From Synechococcales cyanobacterium S06 (GTDB lineage: Bacteria; Cyanobacteriota; Cyanobacteriia; Cyanobacteriales; JAABRE01): 37,727 nucleotides of DNA. The position numbers were made by a program, and so were the translations under genes. Below are positions 7,858 to 16,400 of the stretch, one piece after another. Where the stretch lies: assembly GCA_011391125.1 (NCBI GenBank), contig JAABRE010000049.1:1-37727 (forward strand), written 5' to 3'. How positions within the stretch are numbered: position 1 is the first letter of the stretch; each line of letters begins with the position of its first letter. The notes under the pieces were generated by a model. It worked only from the letters and a program-made list of their open reading frames with translations, was not told the origin of the DNA and did not search any database.

Positions 7858-10800
7858 TTAATTTCCTTTGAATACATTATCAGCACCACTAATAGCATTG
7901 TTGTATTTATCGAGTGCGGAATGAATGCCCTCACCTGCATCGATACCGTAGGTAACAGCAGTATTTCCTTTGTAAACAGTTGGAAGTGCAGATGCACTAG
8001 AAATACCACTACCCCAAGCTGAATTGGGAATCGAGGAAGTAGTAACACCAGTATCAATTAATTTGATCAGGGCACCATCACCTTTGCGATCGCCATTTTC
8101 ATCGAGTGTTAAAGCTTGTAGCCAATTAACACCCTCTTGGAGATAGTAACGAGTATCCTTATCAGTTGTAGTAGCGGTGTCAACGGGGTTACCGGCGAGA
8201 TAATTCAGCCAACTAGCGACCAGACTACGACCAAGGTTGTAAGCTTTGCCATCAATATTGCTGATACCGGCAGGGTGACTGTCCGAATCAACAATCTGCT
8301 GTGCTTGCTTAACTGTGTAGAAGAGGGTATCTTCACCGGTGTCGGTCAGACCATTGCGGTTGAAGTCACCAATGAGCAACCCTTTCGTATATTCTCCAGT
8401 GACAGGATCGACAACCTTTCCGGGTTCAGCGGAGTTGGTATAGGGTGCGAAAAGAAGGTCACTGTCAGCGAATCCAGATTGATTTCTTTGTTCAGCTTCA
8501 TTACCTTGCTCACCATCCCAGAATGTCTGCCAATTTTTCCAGAATCCAGGAGTCCGAACACCAGGAGCAATCAAGTCAGTATCAGTAGCACTGTTGTTGT
8601 TAGGATCGCTATCTGTAAAACCAGTGGGAGCTTCCACCGTTGCTGTATTGATGACAGAATTTGAGGTAATAGAGCTCAGACTTTTAACAGTAGCATTGAC
8701 TGTATAGGTAATGCTGCTACCTCCGGCCAAGGTAACAACATCGTTAATGTTACCTGTACCACTGACTTGATTATCTGTTGCGCCTCCAGTTGCGGTGCTA
8801 GTCCAAGTAACATTGGTGAGATTACTGGGCATTTCATCGCTTACCAGAGCATTGGTAGCACTAAAAGTACCATTATTTTGAACCACAATGGTATAGGTGA
8901 GGCTTTGTCCCGCGAGGACAGTGGTTAAACCGTCGGTTTTGGTAATCGACAAATCACCGATCTTAACAGAATCATCTGGTTTTTCGACTAAACCCGCATC
9001 AATGGTGGGATTATTTTCACCGGAAGTTAAGGTAACAACTTGAGATTTACCAGTATCTTGAGCAGCATCTGAATCAAACTGATCATTGCCTTGGTTGGAC
9101 TGAGTAAAGTTGTAGCCCACCAGTGGCACAAATTCGACTTGATAGTTACCGGGGGTTAAACTGGTGAAACTGTAGCTTCCCTGATCATCTGTTAAGGTGT
9201 TACTAATTAAATTGCCATTATCGTCTAACAAATTAACAGTAACTCCTTCGACTCCAGTTTCGCCACTATCTTGAATACCATCAGCGTTGCTATCTAACCA
9301 AACTGTATCCCCTAAACTGGCCAATTGATAGATACCAGCGTCAATGGTGGGGTTATGTTCACCAGAAGTTAAGGTAACAACTTGAGATTGACCTGTCGAT
9401 TTATCTGCGTCTGAATCTAAGGTATCTTGATTATTGTTGTTAACATCTTGGCTGGTGAACACATAATCAGAAGGTAAATTAGAGAAAGTTACTTGATATT
9501 CTTCACCGGGGTTAAGGTTGGTAAATTCATAGTTACCAAGAATATCGGTGATGGTAGTGGCGGTGGTGTCATCGGTTGTACCGATAACTCCATCAATACC
9601 ACCTCCGGTTAAGGTGACAGTAATTCCATCAATTCCTGCTTTTCCTTCATCTTGAATACCATTGGCGTTGTTATCTAACCAGACGGTATCGCCTAAACTT
9701 GCTTTTTGCAGTAAACCTGCATCTAGGGTGTCGTTGTATTCACCACTGGTTAAAGTGACGAGTTGGGTTAATCCATTAACTGCGTCTGAATCGCTAGAAT
9801 CGTTACCCACGTTAGCTTTGGTGAAGTCATAACCTTCTGGTGCAATAAATTGGACTTGATAATCTCCAGGGGTTAAACCGTCAAAGCTGTAGCTTCCCTG
9901 ACCATCTGTGGTGGTGGTGGCTACCACTTCACCGTTACTGTCTAACAGGTTAACTGTAACATTACCAATTCCTGCTTCTCCTTCATTTTGGATTCCGTCA
10001 CCATTTTGATCTTCCCAAACTGTATCCCCTAAACCTGCGGTTTCATAGATACCAGCGTCAATGGTGGGGTTATGTTCACCAGAAGTTAAGGTAACAATGG
10101 GTGTAACTCCGTTTACGTCAGCGTCGGAATCTTGGGTGTCATCACCAACATTAGCGGTGGTTAAGACAGAACCTGAAGGGGTGTTGAAGCTTACTTGATA
10201 TTCTTCACCGGGGTTAAGATTTGTAAAGTTATATTGACCATTAACATCAGTTGTGCTGGTTGACGTGGTGTCATCGGTTGTACCAATCACTCCATCAATT
10301 CCACCTCCGGTTAAGGTAACGGTAACTCCAGAAACTCCGGTTTCTCCTGCATCTTGAATACCATTGGCGTTGTTATCTAACCAGACGGTATCGCCTAAAC
10401 TTGCTTTTTGCAGTAAACCTGCATCTAGGGTGTCGTTATATTCACCAGAGGTCAGGGTGACGAGTTGGGTTAATCCATTAACTGCGTCTGAATCGCTAGA
10501 ATCTTTGCCCACGTTAGCTTTGGTGAAGTCATAACCTTCTGGTGCAATAAATTGGACTTGATAATCTCCAGGGGTTAAACCGTCAAAACTGTAGCTTCCC
10601 TGACCATCTGTGGTGGTGGTGGCTACCACTTCACCGTTACTGTCTAACAGGTTAACTGTAACATTACCAATTCCTGCTTCTCCTTCATTTTGGATTCCGT
10701 CACCATTTTGATCTTCCCAAACTGTATCCCCTAAACCAGCAGGTATAAAAAACCCAGAATCAATGGTGGGGATGTATTCACCTGGTTTGACTGTAACAAC

Positions 10801-11796
10801 ACTGGAGATTAAGCCGTCACTGTCGGTGGCATCATTGCCACCTTGATCAGCAGAAGTGACTTGCAAACCTTCTGGTGTTTCAAACTTAACTTTGTAATCT
10901 CCACCGATAACGGTAAAGGAGTAGTTTCCATTGCTATCTGTGGTGGTGGTAGAGATTATTTCATCCTCGCCAATGACTCCATCGCCATTTTTATCACCTA
11001 ATAAATGAACGGTTACTCCGGCAATACCTTGTTCGTTGCCATCTTGAGTACCATTTGCGTTGTTGTCTAACCAAACCCGATCGCCAATTTTTGAAAGTGG
11101 CACATAAAGAAGAACAGTTTGAGCAACTACTTGAACTCCATCCTTGGTTGCATCATCAGGAACTAAAATAAGGCCAATCTTTTGTCCATATTGAGGTACA
11201 AAATTTTGGCCGTTTGCGTAGGCATCACTGAGAATCTGATCAACTTTTACTTGGCTCCATAAACCCAATGTTTGTTGACCTAGACCAGCAACGGAGGCGG
11301 TGTCATCGATCAAGGTCCAGATGGCTCGTTGTACGTCAGCAAAGGGATATTGATCGCCGGCCGAGTAATCTTGGTTAATGATGTAGTTAATTAAACGGAA
11401 TCTTGTCTCTAAAGTTAGATTAGTTGCAACCCCATTAATAGTTACATTGAAACCTTCTTCAAAAACCTTATAGGAGCTTGTGGTGCTAGTGCCCACTAAA
11501 CCATCCGTCCTTAATGAGTCAACATCATAGCTAGAATAAACTTTAGTGGCATAGCTGGTGAAACCATCGGTGGTTGAGGTTTGCCAGTCAATTGGTTTAT
11601 CGACATCAATACAGTTACCATCATAGGTACCAGTGAAAACTCCAGAAGCATCTTGGATGAGGACATCGAAATAGCTGTTAACACCCGATTCTGTAGTTCC
11701 ACTAGTTCTGTAATAGGCATAGGAATAAATAGCTTTTGTGATGGTTAAGTTATCAATCAAACTATTTACTAAACTATCATTATTTGAAGTTGCCAT
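7858..11796 (-). CDS. Large surface-type protein: thioester-like domain, six SdrD-B-like repeats, DUF11-like domain, TPGFWKNW C-terminal domain
   Basis: The 1312 residues form four parts. Residues 1 to about 235 contain Cys62 in YDGNCIDVDKPI and Gln156 in DVQRAIWTLIDD. These resemble the Cys and TQxAIW-type motifs of thioester domains in Gram-positive adhesins, where Cys and Gln form an internal covalent bond. Residues of about 235-935 hold six SdrD-B/CnaB-like beta repeats, each starting near 'LGDTVWLDNNANGIQD', with Asp-rich probable calcium sites. Next is a DUF11-like domain (LSITKTDGLTTVLAGQSLTYTI). The last ~260 residues start TPGFWKNWQTFWDG and include EF-hand-like Asp/Asn clusters. There is no N-terminal signal peptide, LPXTG or PEP-CTERM motif, so the export route is unclear; type I secretion is possible. 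An ACAAGGAT motif precedes the ATG, as it does in the upstream PEP-CTERM gene. Function (adhesion or cell-surface layer) is inferred. Confidence 0.85.
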   Translation of the reverse strand: MATSNNDSLVNSLIDNLTITKAIYSYAYYRTSGTTESGVNSYFDVLIQDASGVFTGTYDGNCIDVDKPIDWQTSTTDGFTSYATKVYSSYDVDSLRTDGLVGTSTTSSYKVFEEGFNVTINGVATNLTLETRFRLINYIINQDYSAGDQYPFADVQRAIWTLIDDTASVAGLGQQTLGLWSQVKVDQILSDAYANGQNFVPQYGQKIGLILVPDDATKDGVQVVAQTVLLYVPLSKIGDRVWLDNNANGTQDGNEQGIAGVTVHLLGDKNGDGVIGEDEIISTTTTDSNGNYSFTVIGGDYKVKFETPEGLQVTSADQGGNDATDSDGLISSVVTVKPGEYIPTIDSGFFIPAGLGDTVWEDQNGDGIQNEGEAGIGNVTVNLLDSNGEVVATTTTDGQGSYSFDGLTPGDYQVQFIAPEGYDFTKANVGKDSSDSDAVNGLTQLVTLTSGEYNDTLDAGLLQKASLGDTVWLDNNANGIQDAGETGVSGVTVTLTGGGIDGVIGTTDDTTSTSTTDVNGQYNFTNLNPGEEYQVSFNTPSGSVLTTANVGDDTQDSDADVNGVTPIVTLTSGEHNPTIDAGIYETAGLGDTVWEDQNGDGIQNEGEAGIGNVTVNLLDSNGEVVATTTTDGQGSYSFDGLTPGDYQVQFIAPEGYDFTKANVGNDSSDSDAVNGLTQLVTLTSGEYNDTLDAGLLQKASLGDTVWLDNNANGIQDEGKAGIDGITVTLTGGGIDGVIGTTDDTTATTITDILGNYEFTNLNPGEEYQVTFSNLPSDYVFTSQDVNNNNQDTLDSDADKSTGQSQVVTLTSGEHNPTIDAGIYQLASLGDTVWLDSNADGIQDSGETGVEGVTVNLLDDNGNLISNTLTDDQGSYSFTSLTPGNYQVEFVPLVGYNFTQSNQGNDQFDSDAAQDTGKSQVVTLTSGENNPTIDAGLVEKPDDSVKIGDLSITKTDGLTTVLAGQSLTYTIVVQNNGTFSATNALVSDEMPSNLTNVTWTSTATGGATDNQVSGTGNINDVVTLAGGSSITYTVNATVKSLSSITSNSVINTATVEAPTGFTDSDPNNNSATDTDLIAPGVRTPGFWKNWQTFWDGEQGNEAEQRNQSGFADSDLLFAPYTNSAEPGKVVDPVTGEYTKGLLIGDFNRNGLTDTGEDTLFYTVKQAQQIVDSDSHPAGISNIDGKAYNLGRSLVASWLNYLAGNPVDTATTTDKDTRYYLQEGVNWLQALTLDENGDRKGDGALIKLIDTGVTTSSIPNSAWGSGISSASALPTVYKGNTAVTYGIDAGEGIHSALDKYNNAISGADNVFKGN
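9631..10743 (-). repeat. Near-identical ~410-bp segments repeated at 702-bp offset within the repeat gene
   Basis: Bases 9631-10041 and 10333-10743 differ at only a handful of positions and are exactly 702 bases apart. The flanking DNA is homologous but more diverged. Each 702-base unit encodes two successive SdrD-B-like repeats, one of 'EDQNGDGIQNEGE' type and one of 'LDNNANGIQD' type. This points to recent duplication or gene conversion of a repeat pair. Confidence 0.85.
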
Positions 11797-11837
11797 GATT
11801 TTATTAAATATCCTTGTAGTTACTTTATTTTTTATTT

Positions 11838-11868
11838 CTTAGAAAGGAAATTATTTTGCCTTTCTAAG
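11838..11868. repeat. Intergenic hairpin between PEP-CTERM gene and repeat-protein gene
   Basis: CTTAGAAAGG (11838-11847) pairs perfectly with CCTTTCTAAG (11859-11868) around an 11-base loop. On the coding (minus) strand the hairpin is followed by A-rich, not T-rich, sequence, so it is not a standard terminator. It could be an mRNA-stabilising, processing or partial-attenuation stem between two co-transcribed genes. Confidence 0.55.
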
Positions 11869-11903
11869 AGCGGTCAATTATCTTACAATCTCAAAGAAAG
11901 TAA

Positions 11904-12128
11904 TTAGGGTTTGTTTTTGAAGGAATCTGTCCATTTTTTAACCAAGATTGAACCGCCAATAAAAGTAATTCCTAATAGGGGGCTGGGTTCAGGGACTTGT
12001 GAGGGATCACATAATCCCAATTCAAACAGTTCGGGTGTACAATCACCCTCAGCAGAAGCGGGCAGGGGGGATACGGACATCATGATGGCGAGGGAAGCAC
12101 CGGCAATGGTCAGAACATTTTTCAACAT
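11904..12128 (-). CDS. Small PEP-CTERM sorting-domain protein
   Basis: This 74-residue protein has a signal peptide (MLKNVLTIAGASLAIMMS...ASAEG). A short mature part with two cysteines follows (GDCTPELFELGLCDPSQ). It ends in a PEP-CTERM tail, VPEPSPLLGITFIGGSILVKKW plus a basic end. PEP-CTERM tails direct recognition by exosortase and cleavage or anchoring at the cell surface. Only about 22 residues remain between signal and sorting tail, so the mature product would be a tiny peptide. An ACAAGGAT motif lies before the ATG. The gene is 107 bases upstream of the large repeat protein on the same strand, suggesting a shared transcript. Confidence 0.8.
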   Translation of the reverse strand: MLKNVLTIAGASLAIMMSVSPLPASAEGDCTPELFELGLCDPSQVPEPSPLLGITFIGGSILVKKWTDSFKNKP

Positions 12129-12437
12129 TAATATAATCCTTGTAAGTTATGAATTTCGGTAATTGTTTAAGTTATGTAATCATAATAGGTTACATACTTA
12201 AGTTAAACATCGGCCATTTTACTGAATTTTTTGCCTTTGACAACCCCTAAAAGGCGTAACTTTACATAAACTTTATAAAGATTTTAATTTTTGGTCGTTA
12301 ACTTTACAGAAACTTTATAAATTGATAGTGGTATCAATTACCTGATTAGTTATTAAGTTAGGCGATCGCTGGTTAAAGGTGGGTTACGCTGCTACATAGA
12401 CGGGCGACTTCTTAAGGTATAATTTAATACCAAAGTT

Positions 12438-12513
12438 AAGATGGTGGGTTACGCTGCGAAATGAAACTTGTTTGTTTTGCTTCAATGTTGATCTCGCTGC
12501 TAACCCACCCTAC
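12438..12513. repeat. 76-bp element with GGTGGGTTACGCTGC / GCTGCTAACCCACC ends, copy 1
   Basis: The ends are imperfect inverted repeats (GGTGGGTTA...TAACCCACC). The element is nearly identical to 12800-12875, differing at a few positions near the centre. It is small, non-coding and repeated, so it resembles a MITE or a dispersed cyanobacterial repeat. Confidence 0.7.
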
Positions 12514-12526
12514 TAAGAAAATTGTC

Positions 12527-12711
12527 GAAAATTGTAGGGTGGGTTAGGTGGCGAAAATTCTGGCTCTTTATCATGATTTAAAAATCCATAGTTACCCACC
12601 AGTAGGCGATCGCTTGTTGAAAATTGTAGGGTGGGTTAGGTGGCGAAAATTCTGGCTCTTTACCCTGATTTACAAATCCATAGTTACCCACCAGTAGGCG
12701 ATCGCTTGTTC
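12527..12711. repeat. Tandem pair of ~92-bp repeats
   Basis: Bases 12527-12618 and 12619-12711 are direct copies that differ at only a few positions. Each starts GAAAATTGTAGGGTGGGTTAG and ends with CCCACCAGTAGGCGATCGCTTGTT. Each unit carries GTAGGGTGGGTT near one end and a CCCACCAGTAGGCGATCGC segment at the other. Confidence 0.8.
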
Positions 12712-12784
12712 AAGGTGGGTTACGCTGCGATTTAACCGTTGTTAGTTTTGCTCCAAAATCTATCTCGTTGCTAACCGACCCTAC
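12712..12784. repeat. Diverged copy of the 76-bp GGTGGGTTACGCTGC element
   Basis: It begins AAGGTGGGTTACGCTGC and ends GTTGCTAACCGACCCTAC. The length and end structure match the copies at 12438 and 12800, but the interior has diverged. Confidence 0.6.
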
Positions 12785-12799
12785 CAAAGTACAACATTT

Positions 12800-12875
12800 A
12801 AGATGGTGGGTTACGCTGCGAAATGAAATTTGTTAGTTTTGCTTCAATGTTGATCTCGCTGCTAACCCACCCTAC
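12800..12875. repeat. 76-bp GGTGGGTTACGCTGC element, copy 2
   Basis: This nearly identical partner of 12438-12513 ends 24 bases before the stop codon of the CheW-like gene. Its GGTGGGTTA...TAACCCACC ends could fold into a hairpin in the 3' region of that transcript. Confidence 0.7.
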
Positions 12876-12899
12876 AAAATTCATTAAATTAGGTTAAGT

Positions 12900-13376
12900 T
12901 TAAAAAGCTAAATCCATTAACTGCTCGTTTAAAAGTTGATCGGAGTCGAGGATGAAAATAGTAATGGTCTCGTTTTCTTGCTGAATAACGGTGACATGAC
13001 TAGCGATTTCTAAGGTGTCAGAATTACGGTAGGAAGAAGGTAATATTCTAATATTTGAGAGAGGAACATCAATAATACTAGGAGTTTCTGTGACAATAAT
13101 TCCATATTCTTCGTCCATCGTATTTTTAGCAATAACTAAATAGGCTTCTGCTTCTTCTGAATCAGGAATAGCACTAATATTAAATAATTTTTGATGAAGA
13201 TCAATAACGGTAATTTCTTGGTCATCTCCATGGGCAATGGAGATATAATTAAGTCCACTACTGTAGAGTTTTGGTAAATTAATGACTTTTTTTACGTCTT
13301 CAACGGGAATCGATAATGTTAGTTTTCCTAGGGGAAAAACTAATAATTTTAAGAATTTTTTTTCTTGATTTTTCAT
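12900..13376 (-). CDS. CheW-like chemotaxis coupling protein
   Basis: This is a 158-residue single CheW-like domain. It has LLVFPLGKLTLSIPVEDVKKVI at the N-terminus, EITVIDLHQKLF in the middle, and EEYGIIVTETPSIIDVPLSNIRILP. CheW proteins dock receptors to the CheA kinase. It lies 35 bases downstream of the hybrid CheA gene and is the last gene of the five-gene minus-strand cluster, equivalent in role to PixI/PilI of cyanobacterial motility systems. The sequence is divergent, so assignment to one specific pathway is not possible. Confidence 0.85.
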   Translation of the reverse strand: MKNQEKKFLKLLVFPLGKLTLSIPVEDVKKVINLPKLYSSGLNYISIAHGDDQEITVIDLHQKLFNISAIPDSEEAEAYLVIAKNTMDEEYGIIVTETPSIIDVPLSNIRILPSSYRNSDTLEIASHVTVIQQENETITIFILDSDQLLNEQLMDLAF

Positions 13377-13411
13377 TTTTGTTTAATTAAATTACAAGGA
13401 AAACAATAAAA

Positions 13412-16400
13412 TTATGGGTTAATAATTTTTGCGATTTCTGTTATAAACTCTTGTTCAATATAGGGCTTGGTAAAATAGGAATTAGCTCCTAATTGCTTAG
13501 CCAATTGACGATGTTTAGGATTACCACGGGAGGTTAACATTGCCACCGGAATTTGCAATAATTCGGGTTTTAATCTCCGTTGACTAAGAAACTCAAAACC
13601 ATTCATATTCGGCATTTCAATATCACAAATAATTAAATTAACGCCGGGATTTTTACTCAATTCACTTAACGCTTCTCGGCCATCTTTCGCTTGTAAAACT
13701 AAATATCCGGCTTTTTCTAAAGTAAGGGCTAAGGTTCGACGTAAAGCGCTGGAATCATCTACAACTAAAATCCGAGAGGCTAAAATGCTGAGATTTGGGC
13801 TTAAATTACCCAAATCCGAGTCATTTTCGCTAATTAAGGGACTTTGATCTTGGGCAAAATGGTAATCAATCAACAAAGCACCGTCAATAACTGGAATAAT
13901 ACTGCCATCGGCCAAAATGGTACAACCAAATGTATATGATGGTGCTTTGATCACGCTACCAAAGGGTTTAATGACCAATTCTTGTTCAGTCACTAAACGT
14001 TCAACTTCCAGGGCAAAAATATGTTGTTCACGACGCAAAATAAGCAGGGGAAAAGCCCAATCTTTAGGAGCATCGACAACGGTTAAAGCTTTACTAAGAA
14101 TGGTGGAAGGTAGAGGACAATTATACTGCAATAAATCTGATAATTTATAATGAGGAATTAACTTATTTTGCCAATGGAAAAATGTGCCTGATCCGCTTGT
14201 TTTTATTTGTTCTGGATTGGGAATAATAATTTCTTCAACGCTATCAGAAGGTAAAGCAAAAGCACTATTTCCGCACAAACAAACTAACAGTTTAGAAATG
14301 GTTAAAGTCAGAGGTAAACTAAGGATAAAAGTTGTTCCTTCTCCGGATTCGGAAATAACGTTAACACTGCCTTTAATGGCGCGTAATTGGGTTCGTACAA
14401 CATCTAAACCAACACCTCGTCCTGAAATTTCACTAACTTTATCTGCGGTAGAAAATCCGGGTTCAAAGATTAAGTTAGATAAACGTTCTTTACTGGCTAT
14501 TTCTGTTTGTTCTTTAGTTAATAAACCTTTTTGAATCGCTTTATTTTTGATCTTGTATAAATCAATTCCTTGACCATCATCTTTGATTTCAATAATAGTT
14601 TGGTTACCTTTATGATAGGAATGAATTGTAATTTCTCCCTGTTCTATTTTGCCAAATTTTTGTCTCAGTTCAGTAGGTTCAATTCCGTGATCAAAGGCAT
14701 TTCTTAGCAAGTGTAATAAAGGATCATAAAGCTTTTCTAAAATTACCTTATCGACTAAAACTCCTGCTCCTGTTACTTTTAAATTCACGGATTTCTTGTA
14801 GGTGGTTGATAAGTCTCGCAAAACTCGAGGAAAGCGGTTAAGTATTTCCGATAAAGGTAACATCCTCGCCCACATTAATTCATCCCGTAAATTAGTGAGC
14901 ATTTGCCGTTGTCCCTGTAAGGTTTGATTAGATAAACGAGCAAATAAGGTAATGTCATCCACCGCTTCTTCTACCTGCATCATTTCTTCTACTACTTCTT
15001 GTAGTAAGTTATGAATTTGACTGTAACTATCCATTTCTAAGGAATCAAATTCACCATTATTTGTGATTAATTCCGTTGAATTTGAGCCCTTTTCTTTAAT
15101 TTTACTTCCTCTTACTTTGTCTGATTCAACAAGGGTTTTATCAGACAAATCTCGAAATTTATTGGTAATAGTTTGAAACTGAGTAAAACGACGAACCAAT
15201 TCGCGCACATTTCCCTGTAATTGTTCATTTTGTAGGGAAAGACTGTTACGATTAATTGTTAGTTCACCCACTAAATTATTCATTCTTTCTAATCTGTTTA
15301 CATCCACCCGAACCGAGAAACTCGTTTGGTTTTGATTTTGAACTACGGGTGCTGGTATTGCTGTGTTAACTTGGTCAACGGTGGTTATTTTGCTTTTTTG
15401 AGCTTTTTTTTGTCGCTCTGCTTTGTTGTTGCGAGCTTCCAGGCTGGGCAATTGTTCAAAAATATCGGGCAAAGATTGCAGAGCTTCATCAAGAGTAGCC
15501 GGATTTGGTAAGTTTTGCTGTTCTTCGGTTTCGATGGACTCGAACATATCGTCCAAATCGGGGGTTTCTGACTCGATTTCCCCAAACATATCCTCCAAAT
15601 CAGGGGTTTCTGACTCGATTTCCCCAAACATATCGTCCAAATCGGGGGTTTCTGACTCGATTTCCCCAAACATATCCTCCAAATCAGGAGTTTCTGACTC
15701 GATTTCCCCAAACATATCGTCCAAATCGGGGGTTTCTGACTCGATTTCCCCAAACATATGGTCCAAATCAGGAGCAGGTAAATTATCGCTAAAAAAAGCT
15801 AACCAACCGGCGGAAGGCCGGCCTCCTTCGGTGCGATCGCCCGCCAAAACTCTCTCCCTACCGCTCAAAAAATCAGCGATGGCTAATTCGGTAATGGCGA
15901 TCGCCTGGTCAGGATGTCGCTCCAGAGCGGCTTCTGCGGTTTTGGCAATCTCACCAAAACCAGGTAAATTGAGGAGTTCTGCAAATCCAGCAAAAACTTC
16001 AGCGGCCGCGCGCAATTCCCCTCCCACTTGATAATCTTGGGGATTGGCCAAAACGGTTTTCAGGCGATCGATTTCTTGACCGACATCTATGTCGAACATA
16101 GATGCTACCATGTCAATGCCTAAATCACCGGAACTGGGGATATATTCATCAGCATTCATAGCATCGCCAAGTCGATGCTCAATTTGTTCAAATAAAGGAA
16201 TAGCCGAAGCTAAGGCCAAATCTCCATGATGAGAACCGGTTTGAATTTGATCAATCAAAGGTTGACGAAGACAATCAAAAGCTTTTAAAAGTTGGGTTTC
16301 GAGTTCCGTGTCGATAATTACACTATCGTGATAAAGTGCCTTAAAAATGTCTTCAAGTCGGTGAGAAATACTTTTGATAGAATCTAAACCAACACTAGCA

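Larger units (their letters stand above)
12129..12899. other. Gene-free repeat-rich spacer
   Basis: No credible coding region is present in these ~770 bases. The first 230 bases are AT-rich leader sequence for the PEP-CTERM gene. The rest is assembled from repeats described separately, several GCGATCGC octamers, and a partial copy of the GGTGGGTTACGCTGC motif at 12377-12392. Confidence 0.7.

Noticed and set aside
8137-8664. 175-codon plus-strand frame inside the repeat-protein gene
   Set aside because: It is antisense to the well-conserved TPGFWKNW domain of the minus-strand gene, and its translation shows no recognisable domain.
11838-11868. Rho-independent terminator between the PEP-CTERM gene and the adhesin gene
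   Set aside because: On the coding strand the hairpin is followed by A-rich sequence, with no U-tract.
12527-12875. Possible CRISPR array from regularly spaced GGTGGGTT motifs
   Set aside because: Units differ in length (76 and ~92 bases), the intervening sequences are themselves repeated rather than unique spacers, and no cas genes are present.
15385-16031. Several long open frames on both strands across the cheA linker (for example 15423-16031 on the plus strand)
   Set aside because: They are by-products of the 42-base repeat, which has no stops in several frames. The products are low-complexity (DSISPNISSKSGVS type), while the minus-strand CheA frame gives a complete known architecture.
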